DNA of 34,850 nt from a bacterium (GTDB taxonomy: Bacteria > Ratteibacteria > UBA8468 > B48-G9 > JAFGKM01). Made by a program: the position numbers and the translations under genes. Shown piece after piece: positions 16,321-24,426 of the stretch. Where the stretch lies: the NCBI GenBank assembly GCA_029548585.1, contig JAKPNC010000085.1, forward strand, positions 1 through 34,850. Direction: 5' to 3'. The first letter of the stretch is position 1; each line of letters starts with the position of its first letter. The notes under the pieces are model-generated. The model was given only the letters and a program-made list of their open reading frames with translations, searched no databases and was not told where the DNA came from.

Positions 16321-17601
16321 TCAGAGATCCCGTCCCGGAGGAACGTAATCGCTGCCCTCGAGGTTTGCCTTTGCCACGCGCAGGACATTGCCTCCTATGA
16401 TCTTTCTTATATCATCGTCGCTGTAACCCCTCTGGACAAGGCCCACGGTCACCAGGGGCCAGTTGGTCCACGAAAGGGTAAGCCATGAATCCTCGACCTT
16501 CTTTTTGTCCCCCTTTGAAACGGGTTCGGGCCATAAGCTCTGCCATCCTTTCCTGCCTCTCGGATAATTCGGAATTTCAGGAAGCTTGAAACCGGCCGAA
16601 GGAGACCTTTGGATAGTCGCCGTTCTATCGGAGCCCACGGCTACATGATCGGGGCCGAATTTCCTTGCGGCATAATCTATGTGGTCTATGACAGCCTTAA
16701 GGTTGCAGTCCCCGCCGAGAAACGAGCCCACCCAGCATACCCCGACGTATCCTCCGGTATCGGCTATTGCCTTTATAACCTCGTCAGGTTTCATCCTGTA
16801 ATGATTATTCAGGGCGGCGCATCCGGAATGGCTCGCAACCATGGGCTTTTCTGAAACCTTTGCGGCATCCAGACTTGTCTGCCATCCCGAGTGTGCGATA
16901 TCCACTATGACTCCCGACCTGTTCATCTCCTTTACGACGGCCCTTCCAAAATCGCTCAGACCAGTGTCGGACTGCTCGCCGCAACCCGAGCCTATCATGT
17001 TGCTCCTATTGTACGTCATGTGCATCATCCTTATCCCCATCTGGAAAAAAAGATGTATGAAATCGAGCTCGCTCTCGAGAGACTCCCATCTTAGCACCAG
17101 GGGCACAGCGTTGGCGGACAGGTAAAGGGCATGCTTATTCTCCTTTTTAGCCTTTAGAATGTCCGAGGGAGACACTGCCCTTACCACAAAATCCTTCCCG
17201 AAATCGGTAACGAGGGTATGCCTGGCAAGCCTTCTCAGGATCCTCATGGGCTTCTGGTTTTCTTCCCCGGCGTTCTGGAATATGCACGTTACCCCGGAGG
17301 AATCGAAGATCTTCATGTAATCTTCCCACGCCTGCCTGTCGACAACATTCTTCACCTGCCCCATCTCCTCCACCAGGTCGCCTATCTCCCTGGCAGAAGC
17401 GCCTTCCCCGACCTTCTTCTTAATTATTTCGGCATTTTTCAGCCTCCACGCCTCGGATCCCTGCGGATAGATTCCAAGGGCGTACGAATCAAAGACAAGG
17501 GACTCCGAGTGCAGGGCCAACCCGTGTTCAAGCTCCTTCCTGGAAGGCTTCAGGGCATCAAGGCCGGCATCCCATTCCACCTGGTTTATCCTTTCCTCCA
17601 T
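16321..17601 (-). CDS. Divergent M19 family (membrane/renal dipeptidase-like) protein
   Basis: 426 aa from the ATG at 17601, chosen because a GGGGGAGGG ribosome site lies upstream; the frame opens at 17631. The C-terminal two thirds match M19 dipeptidases: VDIAHSGWQTSLDAA and VASHSGCAALNNHYR (two His zinc ligands), DHVAVGSDR (Asp), YSDDDIRKIIGGNVLRV. The N-terminal metal site is not conserved: the usual DGHxD is D38-S-Y40-A-L42, and the bridging Glu region (usual GxEGG) reads LYLSANAVPL. It may be mononuclear, have another activity, or be non-catalytic. No signal peptide. It sits between an aldolase and folP on the - strand. Confidence 0.8.
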   Translation of the reverse strand: MEERINQVEWDAGLDALKPSRKELEHGLALHSESLVFDSYALGIYPQGSEAWRLKNAEIIKKKVGEGASAREIGDLVEEMGQVKNVVDRQAWEDYMKIFDSSGVTCIFQNAGEENQKPMRILRRLARHTLVTDFGKDFVVRAVSPSDILKAKKENKHALYLSANAVPLVLRWESLESELDFIHLFFQMGIRMMHMTYNRSNMIGSGCGEQSDTGLSDFGRAVVKEMNRSGVIVDIAHSGWQTSLDAAKVSEKPMVASHSGCAALNNHYRMKPDEVIKAIADTGGYVGVCWVGSFLGGDCNLKAVIDHIDYAARKFGPDHVAVGSDRTATIQRSPSAGFKLPEIPNYPRGRKGWQSLWPEPVSKGDKKKVEDSWLTLSWTNWPLVTVGLVQRGYSDDDIRKIIGGNVLRVAKANLEGSDYVPPGRDL

Positions 17602-17679
17602 CTTTTTATCCCTCCCCCTTTGTTGCTGCATTCAAGTTTTTACCCGAACATCTTTTCAGCCTGGCGATTGCCGCATATT

Positions 17680-18330
17680 TCACTTCTTTTTAAGCAGAGT
17701 CTTCCTGTAATCCTCCGCCTCCATGTTTTCCAGCCCTTCGATCTCTTTAAGGCTGAGGTACTTTATTTTTCCAACCATGTTTCCGGCAAGAACAGACCTT
17801 GCGGTCTCCTCCAACAGCCAGCTTCTCGCAAAAGCCTCCTTAAGGGTTTCGCCCACGCATACAGAACCATGGTTTTTCATAAGCACAACGTTGCCCTTCC
17901 CAAGGCTCTTCACCACCCTTCGCCTCATCTCCTGGCTCCCGGGCTGCACATAATCTATGACCGGGACATCTCTGCCCAGGAGGGCCACGAAATCCGGGAA
18001 GAGAGGTTTGAGCCTTGCCCCGGCCGATACCATTCCCACTGCAAGAGGCGGATGGGTGTGGACTACGGCCTTAACGTCTTCCCTGGCAAGGTATATGCCC
18101 AGGTGCATGGATATCTCGCACGTAGGCCTCGCCTGCCCGTATATCCTGCCCGTTTCGAGGTGGACTTTCACCCATTCGTCGCTGCCTATCTCATCGAGGA
18201 AAAATCCGCTTGGGGAAAGGAATACATAATCCCCTTCCCTGGCGCTGATGTTTCCCCCGGGCCCTGCCGCGAGCCCTTTCTCGATAATCTTTTTCCCGTA
18301 TATCGTCAGCTCTCTCCTGCATTCTTCCAT
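17680..18330 (-). CDS. Class II aldolase/adducin family protein (fuculose-phosphate aldolase-like)
   Basis: 216 aa. Zinc-dependent aldolase fold: AAGPGGNISAREGDYVFLSPSGF (phosphate-binding loop), ARPTCEISMHLGIYLAREDVKAVVHTHPPLAVGM (Glu of the catalytic base area and the HTH zinc ligands), and MKNHGSVCVGETLKEAFARSWLLEETAR (third His ligand). Substrate within the fuculose-1-phosphate, rhamnulose or ribulose-phosphate group is not readable. It starts 14 bases after the tyrS stop, so is co-transcribed. Length fits FucA-type enzymes. Confidence 0.88.
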   Translation of the reverse strand: MEECRRELTIYGKKIIEKGLAAGPGGNISAREGDYVFLSPSGFFLDEIGSDEWVKVHLETGRIYGQARPTCEISMHLGIYLAREDVKAVVHTHPPLAVGMVSAGARLKPLFPDFVALLGRDVPVIDYVQPGSQEMRRRVVKSLGKGNVVLMKNHGSVCVGETLKEAFARSWLLEETARSVLAGNMVGKIKYLSLKEIEGLENMEAEDYRKTLLKKK

Positions 18331-18343
18331 GGAAGACTCTCCT

Positions 18344-19552
18344 TTAACTTTTTTCCAGCCTCGCGAATTTCCTCTTTCCGACCTTCAGCACCTGTCCGTC
18401 CCTTATCTTCAGCCTTGCGGAAGGATCAGCCACGATCTCGTCGTCCAGCTTTACAGCTTTCTGTATAACCAGCCTTCTTGCTTCCGACCTGGAAGGGGCA
18501 AGCCCGGCCGCGGATATGAGATCTATCACCAGTACCATCCCCTGCACGTCCTCAAGGCCGGGTTCAACCTTGAATCCGGGGATATCCGAGGGGGCCTGTT
18601 TTTCCCTGAAAACCCTGTCAAACTCGGTCTCGGCTTTCTCTCCGGCTTCAAGCCCGAAGTACTCCCCGACGATCTGCCTGGCCAGTTTTGATTTAGCCTT
18701 GCGGGGATCAGATGATATGTCTTCAAGGAAAACCGCCTCCCTTTCCCGGGTCAGGAGCCTGTAATATTCTTCCATGGCGGTGTCGGTTATTGACATAAGC
18801 CTGCCGAACATCTCCTCCGGCTGGGACTGGAGAGGAACGTGGTTGTTGTATGTCTTGCTCATCTTCATCCTGCCGTCGGTTCCAACGAGTATGGGCATGG
18901 TTATCACGGCCTGCTTCTCCTGGCCCATGGCCTCCTGCATGGTCCTTCCGGCGAGAAGGTTGAACTTCTGCTCTGTGGCGCCGATTTCCACGTCGGCCTG
19001 CAGGGCGCATGAATCGTAGCCCTGAAGAAGCGGGTAGAGGAATTCCTGCATGAAAATAGGCTTGCCTTCGCGGTACCTTTTGGAAAAATCGTCCCTTTCA
19101 AGAACCTGGGCTATGGTGAAGATGGAGGTAATCCTTATGAGATCAGAAAGGGAAAGCGGGGCAAGCCAGCTGGAATTGTAGACAAACTCTGTCTTTTCAA
19201 GATCGAGGATCTTGCCTGCCTGTTCCCTGTACCTGGAAAGGTTCCTCTTTATATCCTGGTCGGAGAGAATGGGCCTGGTCTCATTTCTTCCTGTGGGGTC
19301 TCCTATCCTGGCCGTGAAATCTCCTATCAGAAACAGCACCCGATGGCCCAAGTCCTGGAAATCCTTCAGTTTCTTGATGGGAACCGTGTGGCCCAGGTGT
19401 ATATCGGGAGCCGTGGGATCTATGCCATACTTCACCCTGAGGGGAATTCCAGAGGAGAGAGACTTGTCTATCTTGGCCTTAAGTTCTTTCTCTTCAATGA
19501 TTTCAACGGTGTTTCTCTTTATCGTTTCAAGCTGCCTGTCTGTCTCTTTCAT
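18344..19552 (-). CDS. tyrS: Tyrosyl-tRNA synthetase (TyrZ/TyrS2 type)
   Basis: 402 aa. Charges tRNA-Tyr. The HIGH-type motif is HLGH (52-55) in YGIDPTAPDIHLGHTVPI, the KMSKS-type motif is KMSKT (230-234), YDSCALQADVEIGATEQKFN is the tyrosine pocket, and a C-terminal S4 RNA-binding domain (about 335-398) is present. The ATG at 19552 matches the normal N-terminus of the family, but no purine-rich ribosome site precedes it. The candidate promoter (separate entry) puts the transcript start within a few bases of the ATG. First gene of a run with aldolase, M19 protein, folP and ruvX. Confidence 0.95.
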   Translation of the reverse strand: MKETDRQLETIKRNTVEIIEEKELKAKIDKSLSSGIPLRVKYGIDPTAPDIHLGHTVPIKKLKDFQDLGHRVLFLIGDFTARIGDPTGRNETRPILSDQDIKRNLSRYREQAGKILDLEKTEFVYNSSWLAPLSLSDLIRITSIFTIAQVLERDDFSKRYREGKPIFMQEFLYPLLQGYDSCALQADVEIGATEQKFNLLAGRTMQEAMGQEKQAVITMPILVGTDGRMKMSKTYNNHVPLQSQPEEMFGRLMSITDTAMEEYYRLLTREREAVFLEDISSDPRKAKSKLARQIVGEYFGLEAGEKAETEFDRVFREKQAPSDIPGFKVEPGLEDVQGMVLVIDLISAAGLAPSRSEARRLVIQKAVKLDDEIVADPSARLKIRDGQVLKVGKRKFARLEKS

Positions 19553-19561
19553 AATCAGGAT

Positions 19562-19590
19562 AGTTTAAACCCAACCTGTTTTTTAGTCAA
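19562..19590 (-). promoter_or_regulatory. Candidate promoter of tyrS
   Basis: On the - strand, -35 TTGACT (19590-19585), 17-base spacer, -10 TAAACT (19567-19562). Predicted start about 19555, i.e. some 3 bases before the tyrS ATG. The -35 overlaps the end of the T tract of the preceding terminator. Confidence 0.55.
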
Positions 19591-19627
19591 AAAAAACGGG
19601 CTGCCTTCTCTTTGAAAAAGCAGCCCG
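19589..19627 (-). terminator. Strong intrinsic terminator between pseudopilin and tyrS
   Basis: On the - strand, CGGGCTGC pairs perfectly with GCAGCCCG (19627-19620 with 19604-19597), with a 15-base loop and eight T directly after (19596-19589). It ends the pseudopilin transcript 27 bases after the stop codon. Confidence 0.92.
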
Positions 19628-19653
19628 TCTGCATTTCATTTCTATATCCTGCA

Positions 19654-20430
19654 TCACCAGGTCAGTTTTTCAAGAGTCCTGTCCTGGTTCTGTATCCACC
19701 AGAAATCGCTACCTGCGACATCTCCGCTGTGCACGATGGTAGATTGCCGGAACCTATCCTTTGTAGCTGCCTCCACGTGGCCATCAAGGAACAGAAGGTT
19801 TATCATCCCGTTATGCCTGAAATGAGCCGTACCTCCATTTGACGCGGTAGTCGCCGTTCCCTGGGCCGTACCAAACCTCTGGTGAAGGTAATAAGTTCCT
19901 CCCGGACGATACTGGGCATCTGTTATGGGTACAGTGAGAGAATCCGCTATCCACCAGAACTCGCTCGGGGTATCTATGCCTCCCAGGAAACACCATCCGG
20001 AAGAACCCTGGTATACCGTGGGTCCGTACTGGGGCATAAGATATCCACTCCTCCATCCGTAATAGGCATCGGGTTTGGAGCCGGTATATGTGTACGGGAG
20101 AGCGTAAGGACAGCATATCACGCCCGTGTTAAGGTACCGCCTCAAATCCCCGTTTGCCCTCCAGCCCGCTGACAGGTTGGGATCGCAAGTGTTAAGCCTC
20201 ATGGTTGTGTATCCTTCCCAGTCCTCGGCATACATAAGCAGCCCAAGACCGACCTGCTTGAGGTTATTCATGCACACTGTAGCCTTGGCCTTAGCCCTGG
20301 CCTTCGAAAGGGCCGGCAAGAGCATTGCCGCAAGTATGGCTATGATGGCTATGACAACCAGCAGTTCTATCAACGTGAATCCTCCGCCAGGGTTACAATT
20401 CCGGCGGACAAGTTTCTCGCTCTTTTTCAT
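19654..20430 (-). CDS. H-x9-DG type prepilin-like protein
   Basis: 258 aa. A basic leader with a GGG|FTLIELLVVIAIIAILAAMLLPALSKARAKAK cleavage region and hydrophobic helix is followed by MNNLKQVGLGLLMYAEDWEGY. The large C-terminal domain ends in the signature HNGMINLLFLDGH, exactly His, nine residues, Asp-Gly. Such proteins form large families in PVC and Omnitrophota-like genomes; they are called pseudopilins but their assembly role is largely unproven. AGGTGAG precedes the ATG. It lies 73 bases after the frameshifted paralogue, probably in one transcript, and ends at the strong terminator. The many Trp and Tyr in the C-terminal domain are typical of these surface-type proteins. Confidence 0.9.
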   Translation of the reverse strand: MKKSEKLVRRNCNPGGGFTLIELLVVIAIIAILAAMLLPALSKARAKAKATVCMNNLKQVGLGLLMYAEDWEGYTTMRLNTCDPNLSAGWRANGDLRRYLNTGVICCPYALPYTYTGSKPDAYYGWRSGYLMPQYGPTVYQGSSGWCFLGGIDTPSEFWWIADSLTVPITDAQYRPGGTYYLHQRFGTAQGTATTASNGGTAHFRHNGMINLLFLDGHVEAATKDRFRQSTIVHSGDVAGSDFWWIQNQDRTLEKLTW

Positions 20431-20503
20431 TTTTTCTCACCTGCCTTTGTTTGGAGCCCTTTTGTTTAAGGTCCCCGTTTTTCCTTTTCCAATCAGGAGA
20501 TTC

Positions 20504-21216
20504 TTAATAAGTCGCGTTCAAATCCCTCAATGTGTAGGGATTTGCAGGCTTGCAGTTCGGAAACGGATCCTGTGGCAGCACCTTGAAAGTGTTACTTGCC
20601 TTGCTGACTGTGGAAACCCATTTCACGTGGCCTCCAACGTACAGGACATTAACGCCGTCCCAGGAATGGCTGGCGTACCTTGCAAGAAAGAGGTTCTGTG
20701 AAGCTGCCTGCCAACTGCGGGACGCCATGGTGTAGTGAGCCTTGTGATCAGCCATGATCGCAGTATCAGGATGGGTCTGAAGGCTTAATCCGTACGCGTA
20801 GGCATATGAACATGTCCCTATGCCGTAAGTGGTGGGACGCAACAGCCTTCCCTTGACCGCGGTATCAACCTTATCCTTTGAACTGGGACAGACAGCCTGT
20901 AGTCGGTGATATAGGCAGGCATTTCTAGTTCAGCGGAAGTTGGATCGGTCTGTCCGGTAATCAGAGCCAGGGACCTGTTTGTCTTTGAATCGACGCTCTG
21001 TCCGGCTCTCTCGTCAAGGATCGGGAAATACTGGTTCCAGTCCTGCGCATACATGTTGAGAGTGATTCCCAGTTGTTTGAGGTTAGTCATGCAGACTCCC
21101 CTCCTTGCTTTCTCTCTTGCCTTTGCAAGTGCGGGTAATAACATCGCCGCCAGTATGGCTATGATAGCTATGACCACCAGCAATTCTATAAGGGTAAATC
21201 CTTTTTTGTTTCTCAT
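20504..21216 (-). pseudogene. Prepilin-like protein, frameshifted
   Basis: Two open frames together make one prepilin-like protein of about 237 aa. The first starts at the ATG at 21216 (MRNKKGFTLIELLVVIAII), with a strong AAGGAGGTG site 6 bases upstream, and is in frame to about 20890 (ITDYRLSV). Homologous sequence then resumes in another frame as CPSSKDKVDTAVKG...RPTTYGIGTCSYAYAYG and ends at 20504. Its signature is HSWDGVNVLYVGGHVKW, i.e. spacing of ten and Gly replacing Asp of the H-x9-DG motif. The shift lies near 20886-20896 and corresponds to one missing (or two extra) bases. Without correction translation ends at 20818. A near-consensus promoter precedes the gene, so it looks functional otherwise. 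Confidence 0.82.
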
Positions 21217-21285
21217 ATTTTTCACCTCCTTTTTATTTTATTTGTTTTACGAGACAGAAGCCATGCTTATTAAATAAATTAATAT

Positions 21286-21314
21286 ATTTTATCATAAATT
21301 TGGAATCCTGTCAA
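21286..21314 (-). promoter_or_regulatory. Near-consensus promoter of the pseudopilin genes
   Basis: On the - strand, perfect -35 TTGACA (21314-21309), 17-base spacer, -10 TAAAAT (21291-21286). Predicted start about 21279, giving a leader of roughly 60 AT-rich bases before the ATG at 21216 with its strong ribosome site. Confidence 0.78.
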
Positions 21315-21397
21315 AGCTGACTGCATCTGCAATGTAAGCCGTATGCCGGGATACCGGAAGTGGCCTTACTTTCAAAAAAAAAGAACCGGGATTGCAG

Positions 21398-21432
21398 CAG
21401 GGTCTCACGATTGATACCAGCTTCAGACCCTG
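21398..21432. promoter_or_regulatory. 8-bp inverted repeat upstream of the MBL-fold gene
   Basis: CAGGGTCT (21398-21405) and AGACCCTG (21425-21432) are perfect inverted copies separated by 19 bases, with no T tract after. The centre is about 85 bases before the predicted transcript start. A regulator-binding site is possible; a hairpin end for an RNA from upstream is the alternative. Confidence 0.35.
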
Positions 21433-21465
21433 TTATGGATCTTTTGCATTATCTCATGGCAGAAA

Positions 21466-21494
21466 TTGATAAGATCTTTTCTGCGGAGTATAAT
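21466..21494 (+). promoter_or_regulatory. Near-consensus promoter of the MBL-fold gene
   Basis: -35 TTGATA (21466-21471), 17-base spacer, perfect -10 TATAAT (21489-21494). Predicted start about 21501, leaving a 40-base leader with AGGAGG (21527-21532) before the ATG at 21541. Confidence 0.75.
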
Positions 21495-21540
21495 CATGTT
21501 TGGAGAGGTCATATAAAATCATTTTCAGGAGGCATAAAAC

Positions 21541-22239
21541 ATGTCAGGAAGGGCTCTTCTCTTTGCTTTGATGCTAACGGTTTCTTGCAACCTTATCGAA
21601 GGAGGCGGCAAAATGACTGCAGAAAACATCAAGTGGTTGGGACATTCCAGCCTTAGGGTTGAGAAAGAAGGAAAGAATATATACGTGGACCCATGGAAGA
21701 TAAAAGATTTCTCAAAGAAGGCTGACATTATACTGGTGACCCACTCCCACTACGACCACTGCAGTCCGGAGGACATATCCGGATTACTGAAAGAAACAAC
21801 CGTGGTCGCAGGGCCTGCCGACGCCCTTCAGAAGATAAAGGCAACCTCAAAAAAGGAGGTCATGCCCGGAGATGCCATCGACTTTAATTGGGTCAGAATA
21901 GAGGCGGTCCCTGCATACAATACCGACAAGAAGTTCCACCCGAAGGGCAATAACTGGCTGGGTTTCGTCATGAGGTTCAAGGAGATGTCGGTATACTTGG
22001 CGGGGGATACCGATTTCATACCTGAGATGAAAGGGATAAAAGCCGACATAGCCATACTGCCCGTTGGCGGAACCTATACCATGGATGCCAGGCAGGCGGC
22101 AGAAGCGGCAAATGCCATCAGGCCGAAGATAGCCATACCCATACATTTCGGGGATATAGTCGGCTCCGAAAAGGACGGCCTGGTTTTCTCATCGATGGTG
22201 AAGGAAGCTGAAACCGCCATCCTGGAAATCTCAAGGTGA
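21541..22239 (+). CDS. Metallo-beta-lactamase-fold hydrolase (UPF0173-like) with possible two starts
   Basis: Up to 232 aa. Zinc hydrolase fold: IKWLGHSSLRVEKEGKNIYVDPW, THSHYDHCS (HxHxDH), LGFVMRFKEMSVYLAGDTDF (metal-bridging Asp) and PIHFGD (final His). Such proteins are often called L-ascorbate-6-phosphate lactonase-like or UPF0173; the real substrate is unknown. Two starts look usable. ATG 21541 has AGGAGG 8 bases upstream and adds a hydrophobic MSGRALLFALMLTVSC segment that could be a secretion or lipoprotein signal with Cys16. ATG 21613 has AAGGAGG 7 bases upstream and gives the compact cytosolic form of 208 aa, which is the normal family length. Own promoter upstream; convergent with the acyl-CoA synthetase gene. 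Confidence 0.88.
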   Translation: MSGRALLFALMLTVSCNLIEGGGKMTAENIKWLGHSSLRVEKEGKNIYVDPWKIKDFSKKADIILVTHSHYDHCSPEDISGLLKETTVVAGPADALQKIKATSKKEVMPGDAIDFNWVRIEAVPAYNTDKKFHPKGNNWLGFVMRFKEMSVYLAGDTDFIPEMKGIKADIAILPVGGTYTMDARQAAEAANAIRPKIAIPIHFGDIVGSEKDGLVFSSMVKEAETAILEISR

Positions 22240-22260
22240 CATGCCCTGACATGACCCGGT

Positions 22261-24348
22261 TTAAAAGGCAAACCTCGCATCCACGGCAACCGCTCCCCTG
22301 CCTTTCTCCATTACCATGAGCGGGTTAATATCCATCTCGGATATTTCAGGGAAATCCACACACATCCGGGAAACCCTGAGAAGAACGTCCGCTATGGCAT
22401 CGATATCCCTTTCAGGTATATTCCTGAACCCTTTAAGCATGCGTACGGTCTTTATGGAGCCGATCATTTCCCTCGCATCGAGGTCGCTCAGGGGGACAAC
22501 CCTGAAAGCCACATCCTTGAGAAGTTCGACGTATATGCCTCCAAGTCCGAACATGAGAAGGTGTCCAAACTGGGCATCCTTTTTGACCCCGACTATAACC
22601 TCAACTCCGCCCGAAACCATGGGTTGAACCTGCACTCCTTCTATCTTTGCGTCTTTCTTGTAAGCCTTTGCCGATTTGAGTATCTGCTCAAAAGCGGCCT
22701 CAGCTTCCTGGATGGTCTTGATTCCTACCTTAACACCCCCCGCTTCCGTCTTGTGCAGTATGTCCGGGGAAACAAGCTTCATGACAACGGGCATACCTGT
22801 TTTTTCCAGGACCTTGCGGCATTCACCCGCAGACTTTACCACGAAGGATTTGACCGTCTTTATGCCGTAACAATCGAGGATGGCCCGTCCTTCTATGTCC
22901 CCCATGGTCTCCCTCTTCTCGTTTCTTGCCGCAGATATTATCTTTCCCGCAGACTCCCTGTCAGCTTCAATGTCAACAATGCGTCCACTGCCTGACGAAC
23001 ACCACGTGTGGTACTGGTACATGCTCCTGATGGCAGATACCGCCCTCTCGGGAAAGAGGTAGTTGGGGATACCGTTTTTCATCAGAACTTTTATGCCCTC
23101 GTCCATCCGGTGGCCTCCCATGAAACATCCGAAGACAGGCTTATCGTATTTTTTGCATATCGAAGAAACTTTTTCGGCCGTCTCGGGTATCTGGGTTACA
23201 ACCTGCGGGGTGAGAACCGAAAGAACGGCGTCAGTCTTCTTTTCATTCAGTATCTTTTCCATGGTAACGCCGTAAATATCTGCAAGGGCGTCTCCCAGGA
23301 CATCCACGGGGTTATTGACGCTCGCGGATGAAGAAAGCACCCCCATAAGATCCTTTTTAGCCTCCGGGGATATTTCCGCCATGGAAAGTTTCATTGCTTC
23401 AACGGCGTCAACCGCCATGACACCCGGACCGCCGGCGTTTGTCACGATGGCTATCCTTTTTCCCTTTACGGGCGGCTGGTACGCAAAAGCTATGGCGCAG
23501 TCAAAAAGCTCCTGCACGGAGTTTGCCCTGATGACCCCTGCCTGGCTCAGGGCGGCATCGTAAGCCGCTTCGGAACCGGCAAGGCTCCCCGTATGGGACG
23601 AAACGGCCTTGCTGCCGGCAAGACTTCTGCCGGATTTTACCATGACGATAGGTTTCTTGAGGGATATCTTTCTTGCCGTTTCTATGAATCTCCTGCCGTC
23701 TTTGAGCCCTTCAAGATAGAGCAGGATGACATTCGTATCGGGATCGTCTCCGAATTCCTGTATGAGGTCGGTCTCCGAAACATCGGCCATGTTCCCGAAA
23801 CTGACAAACTTGGAGAGTCCTATATTCTCCTTTACCGCCCAGTCCAGGACAGCCGTTCCCAGGGCCCCTGACTGTGTAATGAAAGAGATCTTGCCCCTGG
23901 GCGGCATCTCGAAAGCGAAAGAAGCGTTGAGATTGCTGACGGTATCTATAACACCAAGGCAGTTGGGGCCTACAAGCCTCATCCCGTAACTTTTTACTAT
24001 CTCCTTGAGCTGTTCCTCCTTATCCTTGCCTTCCTTGCCGGCTTCCTTGAATCCGGCGCTTATGACTATCAGCCCCTTGACCCCCTTCTCGCCGCATCTT
24101 TTGGCTACATCGAGAACAAGGTTCGAGGGAATGACAATAAGAACCAGCTCGGGTGTTTCCGGAAGATCGCTTATGCTCTTGTATCCCTTCAGGCCGAGTA
24201 TCGTGTCAGCCTTCGGATTGATAGGATAAAGGGCATGCTTATACCCGCCATCCACGAGATTCTTGAGGATCCTGTAACCCAGCTTGCCCGTATTGCTCGA
24301 AGCTCCAACGAGGGCCACCCCTTTTGGATTGAAGAACTGATTTAACAT
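22261..24348 (-). CDS. ADP-forming acyl-CoA (acetate-CoA) synthetase, fused alpha-beta
   Basis: 695 aa. Converts acyl-CoA, ADP and Pi to acid, CoA and ATP, a substrate-level phosphorylation step in fermentation. Alpha part: CoA-binding Rossmann domain (1-130: FFNPKGVALVGASSNTGKLGY), then succinyl-CoA-ligase-like flavodoxin domains with FITQSGALGTAVLDW and phosphorylated His252 in SSHTGSLAGS. Beta part (about 470-695) is an ATP-grasp: YGIKTVKSFVVKSAGE, PVVMKLVSPDILHKTEAGGVKVG, VQVQPMVSGGVEVIVGVKKDAQFGHLLMFGLGGIYVELLKD, EMDINPLMV. The alpha-beta order in one chain matches the fused ACD family. AAGGGG precedes the ATG. It has its own perfect promoter and is monocistronic. The acyl substrate range is unknown. 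Confidence 0.93.
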   Translation of the reverse strand: MLNQFFNPKGVALVGASSNTGKLGYRILKNLVDGGYKHALYPINPKADTILGLKGYKSISDLPETPELVLIVIPSNLVLDVAKRCGEKGVKGLIVISAGFKEAGKEGKDKEEQLKEIVKSYGMRLVGPNCLGVIDTVSNLNASFAFEMPPRGKISFITQSGALGTAVLDWAVKENIGLSKFVSFGNMADVSETDLIQEFGDDPDTNVILLYLEGLKDGRRFIETARKISLKKPIVMVKSGRSLAGSKAVSSHTGSLAGSEAAYDAALSQAGVIRANSVQELFDCAIAFAYQPPVKGKRIAIVTNAGGPGVMAVDAVEAMKLSMAEISPEAKKDLMGVLSSSASVNNPVDVLGDALADIYGVTMEKILNEKKTDAVLSVLTPQVVTQIPETAEKVSSICKKYDKPVFGCFMGGHRMDEGIKVLMKNGIPNYLFPERAVSAIRSMYQYHTWCSSGSGRIVDIEADRESAGKIISAARNEKRETMGDIEGRAILDCYGIKTVKSFVVKSAGECRKVLEKTGMPVVMKLVSPDILHKTEAGGVKVGIKTIQEAEAAFEQILKSAKAYKKDAKIEGVQVQPMVSGGVEVIVGVKKDAQFGHLLMFGLGGIYVELLKDVAFRVVPLSDLDAREMIGSIKTVRMLKGFRNIPERDIDAIADVLLRVSRMCVDFPEISEMDINPLMVMEKGRGAVAVDARFAF

Positions 24349-24371
24349 TTAAGACCCCTTTGCAATAATGC

Positions 24372-24426
24372 GGTTATAATGGAAATAAAGTGTTTTTTTA
24401 TGATAAAAGGACTCTTCATTATAACC
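24372..24426. repeat. 10-bp inverted repeat flanking the transcript start
   Basis: GGTTATAATG (24372-24381) and CATTATAACC (24417-24426) are perfect inverted copies 35 bases apart. The distal arm holds the -10 of the acyl-CoA synthetase promoter; the proximal arm lies in its leader. It could be an operator pair for a dimeric regulator or an mRNA hairpin. Confidence 0.5.

Noticed and set aside
17218..18468. 416-codon + strand open frame opposite M19, aldolase and tyrS genes
   Set aside because: Spans three genes on the other strand, no ribosome site, no recognisable sequence.
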